The notes under the pieces are model-generated. The model searched no databases and was not told the DNA's origin. It saw only the letters and a list, made by a program, of their open reading frames with translations. This document shows, piece by piece, positions 31,305 through 42,154 of a stretch of 64,000 nt of DNA; position 1 is the first letter of the stretch; each line of letters opens with the position of its first letter. This stretch comes from Phymatolithon calcareum (Eukaryota; Rhodophyta; Florideophyceae; Hapalidiales): assembly GCA_977006965.1 (NCBI GenBank), contig OZ345360.1, positions 2,852,001-2,916,000 on the forward strand, in the 5' to 3' direction. The position numbers and the translations under genes are program-made.

Positions 31305-31595
31305 ACGGTCCCAGATCCAGAATTGTGGGCAGTGAGAAAATGTCGCCCGACATTTTCCCACTTTGTGACAATTCTTGATCTGGGAATCCTCTCGCTCAAC
31401 GAGAAACTCCGTTGCATGAGCGTCAAGATGCTATTCCAGGCTCCAAGAACCGGAATGATGGTTAGCTCTAAAACTTACTGGGCACTGATAACCTGTAACT
31501 TGCAAAGCTGACAATTATTCTGGATCTCGGAGTTTGAAGTAGCATCTGGACGCTCATGCAACGGTGTTTCTCGTTGAGCGAGAGGATTCCCGAAG
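31305..31595. repeat. Nested foldback: short hairpin plus ~51-bp inverted arms
   Basis: A hairpin at 31309-31388 pairs CCCAGATCCAGAATTGT and GAGAAAATGTCG with GACAATTCTTGATCTGGG and CGACATTTTC. In addition 31381-31432 pairs with 31541-31591: GGGAATCCTCTCGCTCAACG against CGTTGAGCGAGAGGATTCCC, with very few mismatches. Similarity to CCAGATCCAGAATTGT reappears inverted at about 31510-31530. It looks like a small foldback or MITE with an internal duplication. Confidence 0.75.
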
Positions 31596-31599
31596 GAGC

Positions 31600-32400
31600 A
31601 TGTCTAATGCTGAGAGGGAAACAAATCAAACATGCTCACATTGCCCTAGTCGAATGAGCTCCATGGCATGAGTAGAGGAAGCTCCTTCACGTCGTCAAGG
31701 CACCTGGTTCGACCATATGAGTCACAAAATTGACAGAGCTTTGCTGGTTTCCACATCAGATTCTGAAGGAGGAGCAGGTGTGCAGTACTACCTAACCTGA
31801 ACAAGTTTACCGTGCCCAATGTTTCACAGAAAGTGTGGTTACGGCGCTCACAGAGCATAATAGCACCCCGCTAATTGTGAATTCGGTCATTGAGCCGCCA
31901 CGTGGGGAAGCAGTAGTGGCTGCGATGGATGGGCAGAAACATGAACCGACGCCATCCGGCTCTGGGACAGCTAATTCGCTTTCAGGAGGATGAGCTCTTA
32001 GCATGCTCTGACGTTTTCTAACATGGAAACCAATATGCGTCCTAGTGAAGGGTAAACGTATTCTCGAACGCGATATGTCAGATTTGACAAAGAATTTGGA
32101 CACCATGAACGCCGCGAAGGATGAACTATTCAATGCAAAGACTCTCGCTACTATGACGCATTCACGAAGCTGAGACGTAATATTTCAGAAACGAGTGGCA
32201 CAGAGGGTACTTAGCCTCTTCAATTGCTGCAGCAGATGCCAAGGGGTCGTCCGTTCCCTTTGTTGTTACCGATGCGAAATCTTGCGTGTTCCATACTTTC
32301 GCACCGGCTTCTAAAAAGGGTTGAAGGAAACATTAAATTTTAGTTAAAAATGAAAAGGCTATCTCTTATTTAATTTCACTTATTTTCAGATCTATTTTTC
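31600..32400. other. No supported gene
   Basis: Short frames only. An acceptor-like TTATTTTCAG precedes the next gene at about 32390, which could end a 5'-leader intron. Confidence 0.35.
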
Positions 32401-32428
32401 GGCCACCGTGCCGCACATCGATGACTTT

Positions 32429-33619
32429 ATGCATACAACTCGCAACAACAAGAACAACATGGTGGGAAAGCGCTCGTCCCACGCCGCAGATCTATCTTCC
32501 GCCCCACACGACAGTTCCACAGACATCGAGGTTGTACCCGCCGCACGCAAAGGGCGTTCATGGACTGTATCAATCGCGCTGCCGTCGTCCATCCTTCAAA
32601 ATGCGCAATCACCCGAGTTACAAATGTACCTCGCCGGTCAGGTAGCGCGAGCAGCTGCGATATTCCGTGTGGATGAAATAGTAATCTTCTCCGAATGTGA
32701 GGCACCCGCCGTCGGACGCGGCGGTCGAACGTTCGGGAAGAGTGATGATGCGGCCGGTCTCTCCGCCTTTTTCAAAACCATTCTGCAGTATGTGGAGACA
32801 CCGCAGTATTTGCGTAAACATCTCTTCCCTATGTCTCCGCAACTGCGGCTGGTGGGACTGCTCAATCCGCTCGCACTGCCGAGTCATCTTGCGAGACAGG
32901 AGTACAGTCGGTGGCGTGAGGGGGTTGCGGTGGGACGGCATGGGCATGTGCATCAGGGGAACCGTGGGCAGTTTCAAGAGAATGTCAAACATTCTGGGCC
33001 GCCCACGCGGTTTGTTGATGTTGGGAATGAGCGACTCGTGGAGGTTGATCGGTCGCTGGAGATGGGAGAGCGCGTCACAGTGGATTTGAAGGCTTCTGGG
33101 GTGGAGTATGCGGCATGTCCTGGGAAGTATTTGTACGGATCTGTGGTTTCGCGGAGTACGCCGGCGGAAACGGACGGTGTGTATTGGGGATATCGAGTGC
33201 GGGAAGCGGAGTGTCTTGCAGATGTATTTCGGGAGAGTGTTGTGTGTGATAAGTACGATTTGGTACTTGGAACTTCGGAGCGAGGGTCAGTTCTCGGGTT
33301 TGATAGTGACGGATCGGGGGATGCGTTGCTTGCATTGCCGCGATTTTCCCATGTGTTGATTGTTTTCGGCGGCGTTCAAGGTTTGGAGTTTACGGCACGG
33401 GGGGACAAGAAGCTTCAAGAGTTGGGCATTGGTGGTGGTAGGGATGACGAAGACAGCGGCGGTATGAATGGCGACAAGCGGTTGGATGTAGGTGAACTGT
33501 TCGATTTTTATATCAACACCTGTGCCTCTCAGGGTTCTCGTACGATACGAACGGAAGAGGCTATTCTAATTTCCTTGGCTGCACTGAAACCATATCTGCA
33601 ACCATTAGAACACGACTAA
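32429..33619 (+). CDS. SPOUT1: SPOUT1 / C9orf114-type RNA methyltransferase (CENP-32 family)
   Basis: The first ATG in frame is at 32429, giving 396 residues. The order of conserved blocks matches the family: SIALPSSILQNAQSPELQMY and LAGQVARAAAIFRVDEIVIF near the N terminus, then TILQYVETPQYLRKHLFPMS, LVGLLNPLALPSH, a central OB-like insert with VYWGYRVR, LVLGTSERGS, HVLIVFGGVQGLE, and the C-terminal INTCASQGSRTIRTEEAILI of the trefoil-knot SAM site. In animals the protein binds RNA and acts at kinetochores and centrosomes; RNA methylation is inferred from the fold. The ortholog is complete in a single exon and convergent with the nucleoporin gene, with 56 bp between stops. Confidence 0.92.
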   Translation: MHTTRNNKNNMVGKRSSHAADLSSAPHDSSTDIEVVPAARKGRSWTVSIALPSSILQNAQSPELQMYLAGQVARAAAIFRVDEIVIFSECEAPAVGRGGRTFGKSDDAAGLSAFFKTILQYVETPQYLRKHLFPMSPQLRLVGLLNPLALPSHLARQEYSRWREGVAVGRHGHVHQGNRGQFQENVKHSGPPTRFVDVGNERLVEVDRSLEMGERVTVDLKASGVEYAACPGKYLYGSVVSRSTPAETDGVYWGYRVREAECLADVFRESVVCDKYDLVLGTSERGSVLGFDSDGSGDALLALPRFSHVLIVFGGVQGLEFTARGDKKLQELGIGGGRDDEDSGGMNGDKRLDVGELFDFYINTCASQGSRTIRTEEAILISLAALKPYLQPLEHD

Positions 33620-33675
33620 ACTAAAGAATCGAAGTGTGTGTTTTGGATAACTTAATAATTCGCGATCGAGTTGTG

Positions 33676-35325
33676 TTATCGTTTTCTCCTATTACTTGTC
33701 AATCGTCGATTAGATGGAGAAGAACCGAACAAAGATTGAGAGGTACGCCCAAATCCGGTAGAATTGCCAAACAAACCCGTAGAAGGCTGAGAAAATCCAG
33801 TACCTGCAGTAGTATTTCCGAACAATCCAGTACTGGGCGCAGGTGCAGGTGTTCCAAATCCGCTCACAGCAGGCGCCGGATTGACCTGAGGTGGTTGCGC
33901 AGCGCGCAAACTATCGTTGACAAGTTTGTTTGCCATAAATTTCTTCCGTTCTTTCTCCGCCTTCTCCAGCAGATCCGCATGTTCAAACGGGTTCATAGCG
34001 TCAGGGTCTTTGATTCTCAAACTCTCCAAATATTGTTCCTTAAGTAATCTCAATTGCTCATACACAGTCGCAATCTGACTTGCGACCACCATAAAGTAAT
34101 CGTACTGTCGCCGTATAATCTCCTCAATGTTGCGACCACGCGACACAGCGCGTCCATCCACAAACCCTTGATTTCCCGTCGCCATAAACTGCGCACCCCG
34201 TGAAGCACGATTGCTATTAAACCGATCCGTATGCTCCACACCGCGTGTGTGCGCCCCGCCGCCGGCACCAAGATGGTGTCCCTGCGCTCGGAAATAGTCT
34301 GTAATCTCATCGATTTCCCGCTTGTATTCATTGGCCCGCATTTCCAACTCACGCACGGTGCGTTCGAAAAAGTCGGGCGGAATATGAGCGCTACGATCGG
34401 CGACATACGTCATTTTCTGCAAGTTCATATCGTATCGCATCCACCCCGCGGAAGCACCATATCCGTGCGACGGGTAACCGTCCTGCATGTTGGCGCTATC
34501 CGGGGCGTTCTCCAATGCTACTAAAACAGCCTCGGAAGATCGTCGATCCGTTCGAATAGCAGCTTTCAATGTTTCCACCTTCGCACTCAGAAGGTCGAGA
34601 CCTGCCTTTGTCCTCGCGCCCTTTTGCTCCATGGCCGCATATTGAATGTCTAGATCTTTGCACATGGCCGCGAGAGCGCCCTTTTTCCCCAGCAAGCGCG
34701 CGGCCTTCATGCGCTGGTCACGTAGATGACGTTCAACGGCCAATAATTCAGTCTGTAGATGCTGCGGCAGTTCGGTCACGCTGGTCTCCAGCGTGATTTC
34801 TGTTGGCATTGCCGGCGCGACGGCCGCGGCGTTTGCCATCGATGCGGCTGCCCATGGTGAAGCTGAAGTGGCTGGTGCGCCGAATAGCGCTCCAGTTGCG
34901 GCAGGCGTCGAGGTAGGGACTCCGAAGAGCGACGGTTGCGACTGTGCGCCGAAACCAGTGGATGCAGTGGTCTGCGGAGCGCCGAACAGCGACGGTTGCG
35001 ATTGCGCGCCGAATGCAGCAGATGCAGTGATTTGCGGGGCACCAAACAGCGAGGGCGTCGACTGAGCGCCGAAGGCTGTGGTGGCCGGCGCGGATTGCGA
35101 TGCGCCGAAGAGCGAAGGCTGTGATTGCGCGCCGAAACCAGAGGCCGCGGGAGCTGCGGATGTGGACTGCGGGGCACCAAACAAGGACGGTTGTGACTGG
35201 CCTAACGAGGGGACGCCAAAAACGGCTGCGGCAGATTTTGTGGGTGATGCGGCGGCGCCTGCGGCTACGGCTCCAAAGCCGGAACCGAATGCGGGCGCCG
35301 GCGCGCTTGCGCCGAAGAGAGACAT
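33676..35325 (-). CDS. NUP58: FG nucleoporin NUP58 (yeast Nup49 counterpart)
   Basis: I start at ATG 35325 (MSLFGASAPAPAFGSGFGAV, 549 residues); the longer frame to 35544 adds a Pro/Arg-rich leader unlike the family. Residues 1 to about 155 hold GLFG/SLFGAPQ repeats. A helical core follows with the diagnostic QKMTYVADRSAHIPPDFFER, RTVRELEMRANEYKREIDEI and QYDYFMVVASQIATVYEQLR ending LKEQYLESLR. A short FG tail (VSGFGTPAPAPSTGLFGNTT) closes it. NUP58 with NUP62 and NUP54 lines the nuclear-pore central channel and binds import receptors. The FG repeats are also near-repeats in the DNA (about 34900-35210). Confidence 0.9.
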   Translation of the reverse strand: MSLFGASAPAPAFGSGFGAVAAGAAASPTKSAAAVFGVPSLGQSQPSLFGAPQSTSAAPAASGFGAQSQPSLFGASQSAPATTAFGAQSTPSLFGAPQITASAAFGAQSQPSLFGAPQTTASTGFGAQSQPSLFGVPTSTPAATGALFGAPATSASPWAAASMANAAAVAPAMPTEITLETSVTELPQHLQTELLAVERHLRDQRMKAARLLGKKGALAAMCKDLDIQYAAMEQKGARTKAGLDLLSAKVETLKAAIRTDRRSSEAVLVALENAPDSANMQDGYPSHGYGASAGWMRYDMNLQKMTYVADRSAHIPPDFFERTVRELEMRANEYKREIDEITDYFRAQGHHLGAGGGAHTRGVEHTDRFNSNRASRGAQFMATGNQGFVDGRAVSRGRNIEEIIRRQYDYFMVVASQIATVYEQLRLLKEQYLESLRIKDPDAMNPFEHADLLEKAEKERKKFMANKLVNDSLRAAQPPQVNPAPAVSGFGTPAPAPSTGLFGNTTAGTGFSQPSTGLFGNSTGFGRTSQSLFGSSPSNRRLTSNRRKR

Positions 35326-35329
35326 GGCG

Positions 35330-38035
35330 GCGCGTGCGTCGCGGTTAATGGAGGGAGCGGTGCGGCGCGGATGAAATTGACCTCCGACCGACCGCTGCTT
35401 CGCTGGTGTAGCAAATAACGGTAGACGAGGAGGATGAGCGAAATGGGGTGATCGTGTATCATATGACAGGTGTGTGACATTTTGGCGCTTGATTATTTGA
35501 ACTGGCCATTCAGGGCATGGAGTGAGTACGAGAAAGTATGACAAGGGTGGTGTACGATGTGTAGAAGAATGTTGTGGTGGAGTGTACGATGCATTTTCAG
35601 CTCCTACTCAGAGTTGATAAGTCAGAATCGATGAGGTCGAGAGAGCAAAAAGTGGGGAATTTTTCTCGAGTGGGAAGGTCAAAGAGTATCGAGGAGAAAG
35701 ACTTCGGAAGAATGAACCGTACTGCTAAGGGGTCTGATAGAGGCTTCAAAAAATGGTGCGACCCAGAGCGAGAGAAGGATACAAAAAGGAGAGATGAGAT
35801 GATTGTTCCTCTCTTACCCTCTTGGTGGAAAATAGTGTATTTGAAAAATAAAGTGTAGGGGCAAATGGGGCGGTTTTTTTTAGAGGAGAAGATGGTTTTG
35901 TGCGAGGGGACGAGGGAACAAGTGCACTGTATAGTGTACGCAAGCAAAGTAAATCAATGTGACGAAAAATATGTTTCTGTACATTGCAAGAAGCATCATG
36001 AATGTGCGGTGGCGAAAGGGGTGTGTTCTTTGATGTAGAAAAGTCAAACAAAGGAGACACAAGGATATTGTTCATGACGCATGGTGAATTCTAGCAGTGG
36101 CTCCCTCTACAGTAATGCGGGGAAAGAAGAGGAATGCTGTTTTATATTGCAGAAGGCAATCGACTGGAGTGAACAGGGCTAGTGTGAGGTTGAAGGGTTG
36201 GCAAGCCTAGAAGGAAAATGTGCATTGCAATATGCAAATTCACAATACGGATAGTGTAGCGGCATTGACGAGAGAGAACTCACGACACGACACGCTTCCA
36301 AGATGGATGAGTTCATGCTCGCTCCGACCTCGAGTGTATGTTTCCAAAACATACATGCCGATGTGGCTGAAGAAGAGATCATCGTCGATCAGCATCTCCG
36401 AAATTATTTCCCCTTCTTCACTGCTGGAAGGTGACCGTTCCAACGGAATTGGAACATGGTCGTCGATGACAGTGGTAAGCCGGCGACACAAGATCGATCG
36501 ATCACAATATGCACAAGTCACGTGTGTTGACAGTGACGGTTACCGAACTTTGTACAAGCGCACACTCTGAGTGTCGGCAAGCAAGCAAGCAAGCAGGGAA
36601 ACAACCGTACCGATAGCAACTGAACATCTGTAAGTAGCATCGGTGTCGCCCGTGTCTCGTCGCCCGACGCTCGGCGTATTGCCCTCACGGCAGGGGCACG
36701 ACTGAGAATAACCTCAGGGGCCCTGGCAATCTGTACGCCGATGCTCGAAGCATTGGTATACTTTCCGTTCGGCGGCTTGCCGACGGTCGCACCGATCTGC
36801 ACCTGCCCGGTCAGGATGGAAGTGCACATCTTTGCTCCGACTGTCGGTGCACGACAGTGCCCTTCGTCACGCGTTGCTGACACTGCTATCATACACTAGT
36901 GCTGTGACAACCAACTCACCCCGCGGGAACCCCTGCGCCGCACACATCTTAAACGGATGTGCAGGCAAACGCATTCGTGATGCGGCTGGGACGCTTATTG
37001 TCCCGTTGGGAAACGACAAGGTTGGTTGCTTGCGAGGTGTTCCAACTTTGATGATGATGGATGTTGTTGATTTTATATCGATGTTGTCGACACATTTCCA
37101 ACTTGTGTCTCTCGCACTCTTGATCTGTTATCATACTGCATGATATGCTTCGGTTTTGGAATGGAATGAACGTGCGGAATCCTCAGCAACCTCTTAGTGG
37201 CACATCTTCTGCGATTTATGTACTGTACTGTACTTTTTTTTATTGTACATGGGACATGTTGGATGCACACTCACGGATTCTACTGTACTACAGTAATACA
37301 TGCGCCGTTTCCTCTTCAATGTCCCGAATAGCTGTTTTCTGTTTAAACAATGAACGCATTAATGGCGAATAACCTAACGGTTGAACAAATTTTCTTGCAC
37401 CCACAACATTCCTTCAATTACTGTAGCCCAATGCTCTTTATGGTCACGGCTGACTCAACATCTTAAGAATCATTATACGATTGTTATGCGTACAGAGCAG
37501 CTATGGGCGAAACTATCACACCCTTCCCGGTCAGAATGTCTATCACTATGGGTGCAGCGCGATTCAAATCGGTGTGTACGCCTAGTACGGTAAGTAAGTC
37601 AATAAACTCTACGTCTTCCAAAATTTCCACTCTGTACCGCGCAATTCGAACATGTGAAATTCCCACGCCCTTACAACACAAATCATTTTCAATTCTTGTA
37701 CTGTACCCTCGTGATCGCTCATCAACTCTTGCAAAACTCGCGCCCACACGTACAACGCAACCCTCCTGTACCCCTCCGTGACCTCCCTCCCTCACTCACT
37801 CTCGACCGACCGACCGCACTCCGCCACACTCAATACCTCAGTATCATTCATATTGTTTGCCCTGCGCACCGCACTATTCATACGAGTGCACTATCAGCAT
37901 CATTTTATTCGCGCCCCCCATTGGTCACTTTAAAAAAGCTCAAATATTTATCATACCTCGTTTCGAAAAGGCCAAATCGATGCGGGCCAGTCTTTGCTGT
38001 GACCTGCCTTCGCTCATCGACGAGCAATTCCCATC
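35330..38035. other. 2.7-kb intergenic region between NUP58 and the ADIP-like gene
   Basis: No gene is supported. The ORFs at 35574-35858 and 36518-36892 lack recognisable motifs. It contains TAC(T/A)GTA motifs at 36108, 37221, 37226, 37281, 37289, 37419 and 37699, and a short GCAA repeat near 36580. It likely holds the promoters of both flanking genes. Confidence 0.5.
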
Positions 38036-38037
38036 GG

Positions 38038-38064
38038 GGAAGAAGAAGAAGAAGAAGAAGAAGA
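38038..38064 (+). repeat. (GAA)n microsatellite in 5' leader
   Basis: About nine GAA/AAG units end 10 bp before the ATG at 38075. Confidence 0.9.
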
Positions 38065-38074
38065 GGGAACAAAA

Positions 38075-39571
38075 ATGCCGTCCGCACTCACACTGGCAAA
38101 CATCCCGCAGGACGATGCCGCCTTGAATGCGCTTCTTGACGGGCTTGAAGCGCCTACCGGAACGGACTCGACGTCCTTCTCCGTGCCGGACATCCCGCTG
38201 GCCATCTCCACGGCGAACTCCCTTCTCGCCGACCTCTCCACCGCCGACACCATCCCCATCCTCGCCGACGACGGCGCCAATGCCGCCTCCGTCACCGCAT
38301 CCGCACTCACGGCCGTTGTGCGTCTTGCGCGCAGCGTGTCTGCCAACGCCTCTCTTCGTCGCACAGCTGAGAACCGGACATTGGAAACCGAAGCCCGTGT
38401 CACGAAATTGGAATCTGATTTGAAAACAACGGCGCAAAAAATGCGCGCGCGTGACACAACTGTTGCCACACTCGAGCGACGTGTGGCGGATGCGGGTACA
38501 AGGGAGAAGCAGTTGCGTCGCGCAGCGGAGACGGAGAAGTGTGAACTACGGACGAAAATTGCAAAATTGAACAACAGGGAAACGCTCCTACTACAGGAGA
38601 AACGGAAGAGAGAGCGGGAGTTTGCAAAATTGCAAAAACGAGTCCATGCTCAACTGGCCAGTGCGAGAAAGATTAATATGCAACCAGTGGTCACACTCGC
38701 CACGCAGTATGTGAACGACACTGCAGAACGACATCATGCACATAGTGGGGAACAAGGGGAAGAGGAGGAGGAGGAGACGTATGTGCAGTTTATGAATTGC
38801 GCCTATCAACGTCGTATCGATGAGTTGGACGCGGAGAATGACGAGTTTCGCACACTCGTGCGCGCAGTGCATGAGGAACTTGACGCACTTATGGAAACCT
38901 TCCCGCAAATTGTGGAGGTGGAGCGCGAGCAGCAGCGCCTTATTGAGGGGGAGGATGCGCAGTTTCGCCCGCCGGGGGAAGCACCGTCGAGGGAAATTAT
39001 GGACTTGCCTTATCCTGTCGTGCGTGATGCTGTGGAGGACTCGCTTGTGGCCAAGTTTAAAATGCTCAGAAGGGCCCTGCTGGATGCGGAAGAAGGTGGT
39101 GGGCGAAATGGAGAAGAGGAGGTCATCCGGGTGGACGAGGGGGAGAGTGGGGACGTTCAGAGCAGACGTACGGGGGAAACGGTACCACAAGGGGATGACA
39201 ACACGGGGAATGGAGCGGAGGTTGACAATGTGCAAGGCAATGTAGAGCGGGAAAATGAGGCTGTTGGAGACGGGGTTAGTACGGTGGAAGTGCCGTGCGA
39301 AGCGGTGGGGAGTATGGATACAGAAGGGTGTGGCGAGATTGTGCAGAGTGTTGTGGCGGTGGCGAGCATTGCGGAAGGACGTGATGCTGAGGAGGCAGTG
39401 GTGGACGCGGTGGTGGAGGAGACAGATGCGCAGCAAAGTGAAGATGATGCAAGTGTGGGTGCAGCTAGTGTGAAGCGCAATGAATCCGAATGCGAGCCGA
39501 AGCAAACCGACATGGAAGCAGGGGAAGACGAAACACTGTTATGCGAAGCAAATGTGGACAAGGAGGTATAG
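38075..39571 (+). CDS. Coiled-coil protein, ADIP/SSX2IP-like
   Basis: ATG at 38075, 498 residues. After a short helical N-terminal part (AISTANSLLADLSTADTIPI), a long coiled coil spans about residues 85-205 (RTLETEARVTKLESDLKTTA, then REKQLRRAAETEKCELRTKI and KRKREREFAKLQKRVHAQLA). A second helical block (about 250-335, RRIDELDAENDEFRTLVRAV) and a long acidic tail follow. The order and the REREFAKLQKRV-type motif resemble the ADIP domain of SSX2IP/Msd1 proteins that anchor microtubules at centrosomes. That name is a family-level guess; any other acidic coiled-coil protein is possible. The gene is convergent with the methyltransferase, 166 bp between stops. Confidence 0.7.
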   Translation: MPSALTLANIPQDDAALNALLDGLEAPTGTDSTSFSVPDIPLAISTANSLLADLSTADTIPILADDGANAASVTASALTAVVRLARSVSANASLRRTAENRTLETEARVTKLESDLKTTAQKMRARDTTVATLERRVADAGTREKQLRRAAETEKCELRTKIAKLNNRETLLLQEKRKREREFAKLQKRVHAQLASARKINMQPVVTLATQYVNDTAERHHAHSGEQGEEEEEETYVQFMNCAYQRRIDELDAENDEFRTLVRAVHEELDALMETFPQIVEVEREQQRLIEGEDAQFRPPGEAPSREIMDLPYPVVRDAVEDSLVAKFKMLRRALLDAEEGGGRNGEEEVIRVDEGESGDVQSRRTGETVPQGDDNTGNGAEVDNVQGNVERENEAVGDGVSTVEVPCEAVGSMDTEGCGEIVQSVVAVASIAEGRDAEEAVVDAVVEETDAQQSEDDASVGAASVKRNESECEPKQTDMEAGEDETLLCEANVDKEV

Positions 39572-39737
39572 TGAATGGGAAGTGCAAGCAGTCTTATGGG
39601 TAATAAAATTGTTAAGTTGAAACATCTGCACGCCTGCCTGTCTGTCTTCCCTTGCTGTAGTACTGCATATATAAAACGAATTGCAATGCACGCACGCCTC
39701 CGTGATGGACGTGACGACAAATTGTGATATGCATATC

Positions 39738-40526
39738 CTATGCACATATCCAACGGTCCTGCAGGCACATCTCGAGGCTGACGACGGTACCCGCGAGAAT
39801 CTGTCGCCGTCTCAGCGTGCGAAAGCCAGCCTCAACAGCCATGTGCTCCACACGCTGATTCCACACGCATCCCTTCGAAAGCGCGCCAACACCGGATGCC
39901 ACAACATCCTGATACGCGCGAAGCGGCGGGGAGGATGCCGCGGTGTGCTCAAGCAGGAGCAATCGGGACGTTGCGGAGAGGCGAAGGACGCGCCGCGCTT
40001 CCCGAAGGGCGACGTCGGGCGCGCTGAACGTGCACAGAGAGAATGTGTCCAGCACGCAATCGAACGACGCGGCGGGGAAGGGAAGAGCAGCCGCGTCTGC
40101 CAATTGCAAATCGGCGGGACGGCCGCGCGAGCCGGCGAGGGAGAGCATGGCGCGACTGAGGTCGACGGCCGTGAGCGTGACGGACGGGGAGTAGAGAGGG
40201 AGATTCAAACCGGTGCCTACCGCGAGCTCTAGCACGTCGCCGCAGGCGCGCGACACGAGGTCGGCGCGAAGGGTGTCAAGGTTTAGGAGACGGGTTAGGG
40301 AATTGCGGCCGTTGAGACGGTCGTAATGGGTGGCAAAACGGTCGTAGGCTGCGACGTTGGCGAGAAGGTTCAGGGCGGCGCGACGGGTGAGCGACATGCG
40401 CGGCGCATGCGGGCGGTGGAGGTGGATGGCATTGGTGTGGGGGGTGCGGGGCGAAGGGAGTGTGGGGCGGATGGGGGGGAAGGTGGTGAAGGCTGGCATG
40501 ACGGCGTGGGGATGATTCGGATGCAT
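39738..40526 (-). CDS. Class I SAM methyltransferase (METTL7/UbiE-like), likely organelle-targeted
   Basis: ATG at 40526 (or 40499) gives about 262 residues. The Rossmann methyltransferase core is clear: motif I VLELAVGTGLNLPLY, post-I LTAVDLSRAML, motif II DAAALPFPAASFDCVLDTFS, then LREARRVLRLSATSRLLLLE and a late AVEAGFRTLRRRQI. The N-terminal ~45 residues are rich in Pro, His, Thr and Arg and lack acidic residues, as in transit peptides, so a plastid or mitochondrial location is inferred. The closest families are small-molecule or lipid methyltransferases; substrate cannot be read from sequence. A TACAGTA motif sits 44-50 bp upstream of the start. Confidence 0.82.
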   Translation of the reverse strand: MHPNHPHAVMPAFTTFPPIRPTLPSPRTPHTNAIHLHRPHAPRMSLTRRAALNLLANVAAYDRFATHYDRLNGRNSLTRLLNLDTLRADLVSRACGDVLELAVGTGLNLPLYSPSVTLTAVDLSRAMLSLAGSRGRPADLQLADAAALPFPAASFDCVLDTFSLCTFSAPDVALREARRVLRLSATSRLLLLEHTAASSPPLRAYQDVVASGVGALSKGCVWNQRVEHMAVEAGFRTLRRRQILAGTVVSLEMCLQDRWICA

Positions 40527-41251
40527 GGGGATTCGATGGTGGTGACGAGGAGATCGGGCGGGAAATACATACAGTAGTGCACTGTCGTTGAGTGCGATAT
40601 TGAGTCCGGATGTGAAACGGTGGTTGAGGATGTTCAGTTTGTTGGTTGAATGACGTGAAATTTCAGAAATTTTGAAAATGTAATTGATCATCTCGTTCGT
40701 TCGGAAATCGAATGAATGTATCGGAGGGACAGTTTCTCCTTTCTGATAGTATCAAAACGGAGAGATGATGTAGAAAGGTTTTGAATTTTCGGTTATTTTT
40801 GTGATGAAATTATATCGGTAAATATAGGATCAAATATCGAGAGAACCGTTTTGACGTTTTTTGAAAGGAAACGAACAAACAGAGTGTGTACTCTTTCTAT
40901 TGTGGCTCTGCAAATGTGGACCGTGGTTGGGGGTTGGAACAGTGCTAACCAAAATGTTTTGAAACGTGTCCCGTCACACCGTGACCGTTGATCGCAAAAG
41001 CTTACAGTGACCGGGAGCGTGTCGAGCATCCTCGGATTGGAATTCTGTCCCAACCGCCGTATCAAACCGACCGTGGCACGACGGTGTTGATAAAACACAG
41101 CACAGCATGTAAACAAATAAACAAGCAAATAACTAATAGTGTGTACAGCCACGAGTTCTGTACTCTTTGCCCCTGCCTGCATGCCTGCCTGTGATCAATG
41201 GGCGCGCGAGCTGTCGGTCGGTCGCCACACACACGAATCTTCTCGATAGTG

Positions 41252-41316
41252 CACTCACTCATTCACTCACTCACTCACTCACTCACTCACTCACTCACTC
41301 ACTCACTCACTCACTG
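41252..41316. repeat. (CACT)n microsatellite
   Basis: About 15 CACT units with one interruption (ATT). Confidence 0.95.
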
Positions 41317-41528
41317 CCTCGCACCCTCATACGCATCTTCCGCCCTGTCGTGTCGTGTTCTGTCATCACCAACACCTACACCAAGTGCACACCTTTGCTA
41401 CCACGCAGTGCAGTGCACAGAGTCACAACCTGCCACCAACAACCACAAACACCGCCAGTGAGCTAACACAAAGACAGCAGCAGACAGACAGCATCGGGTC
41501 AACAAACGAACCGGGCGGGGCACAGACA

Positions 41529-41551
41529 CCGACCGACCGACCGACCGACCG
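41529..41551. repeat. (CCGA)n microsatellite
   Basis: About five and a half CCGA units. Confidence 0.9.
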
Positions 41552-42154
41552 GGGAACAACAGTGGAAAAGTGTACACCGACCGACATCCACGTCCACATC
41601 CACACCGTCAGCCAGGTCCTATCATCACTGCAACGCGTAACCCCGTCTGACCGTCACCGTTCCAATCCAGTTTCCACTATCTAACGCCCTATAACAACCC
41701 CTGACCTCCGCTCTAATCGCGCCACATCCCAACCCCCACCCTTAGGTGCTACCCACTAACACCCTGCCCACATTGCATCCTCCACCTTCTCGTCCTCCAC
41801 CTCCATTCCGTCCATCTTCCTCCACTTCCAACCACGAACGAACAAACCAGTCGCTGAAAACCTGCCTGCGTACACGTTGCTCATCGTCGCGCCCATTGCT
41901 TGTCGTCTCGGAATTTAATTCGCCCACCGTTGTCACTCGCGCGCCCTGCTCTGTGTACCCGAAATCCGTCCTGACCGATTGGGCCTCCAGCCCTGCGGGG
42001 CGTTAAATTCACGTGCGATTTTCCAACCATCTGTCTGTACTGCCTCACCTTCACATATCCTGCCATTGCAAAGCAGTTGTACCTTTATACGCTCTTTTCG
42101 CACCACAACTCTGACTGTGAGAAGAGAAAGAACAACAACAACAACGTCGTCATC

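Larger units (their letters stand above)
40527..42154. other. Divergent intergenic region rich in microsatellites
   Basis: It lies between the methyltransferase (minus) and a zinc-finger gene (plus). It holds a (CACT)n run at about 41252-41316 and (CCGA)n at about 41529-41551, and a pyrimidine-rich stretch before the zinc-finger start. Open frames over the microsatellites are chance. Confidence 0.6.

Noticed and set aside
38591-39505. 304-codon minus-strand ORF
   Set aside because: Antisense to the ADIP-like coding region, His/Leu-rich without motifs.
39157-39768. 203-codon minus-strand ORF
   Set aside because: Antisense to the acidic tail of the ADIP-like gene; Ser/Thr-rich composition mirrors GA-rich codons.
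41198-41461. ORFs over (CACT)n
   Set aside because: Microsatellite read in frame; repeating Leu-Thr-His-Ser text is not a protein.
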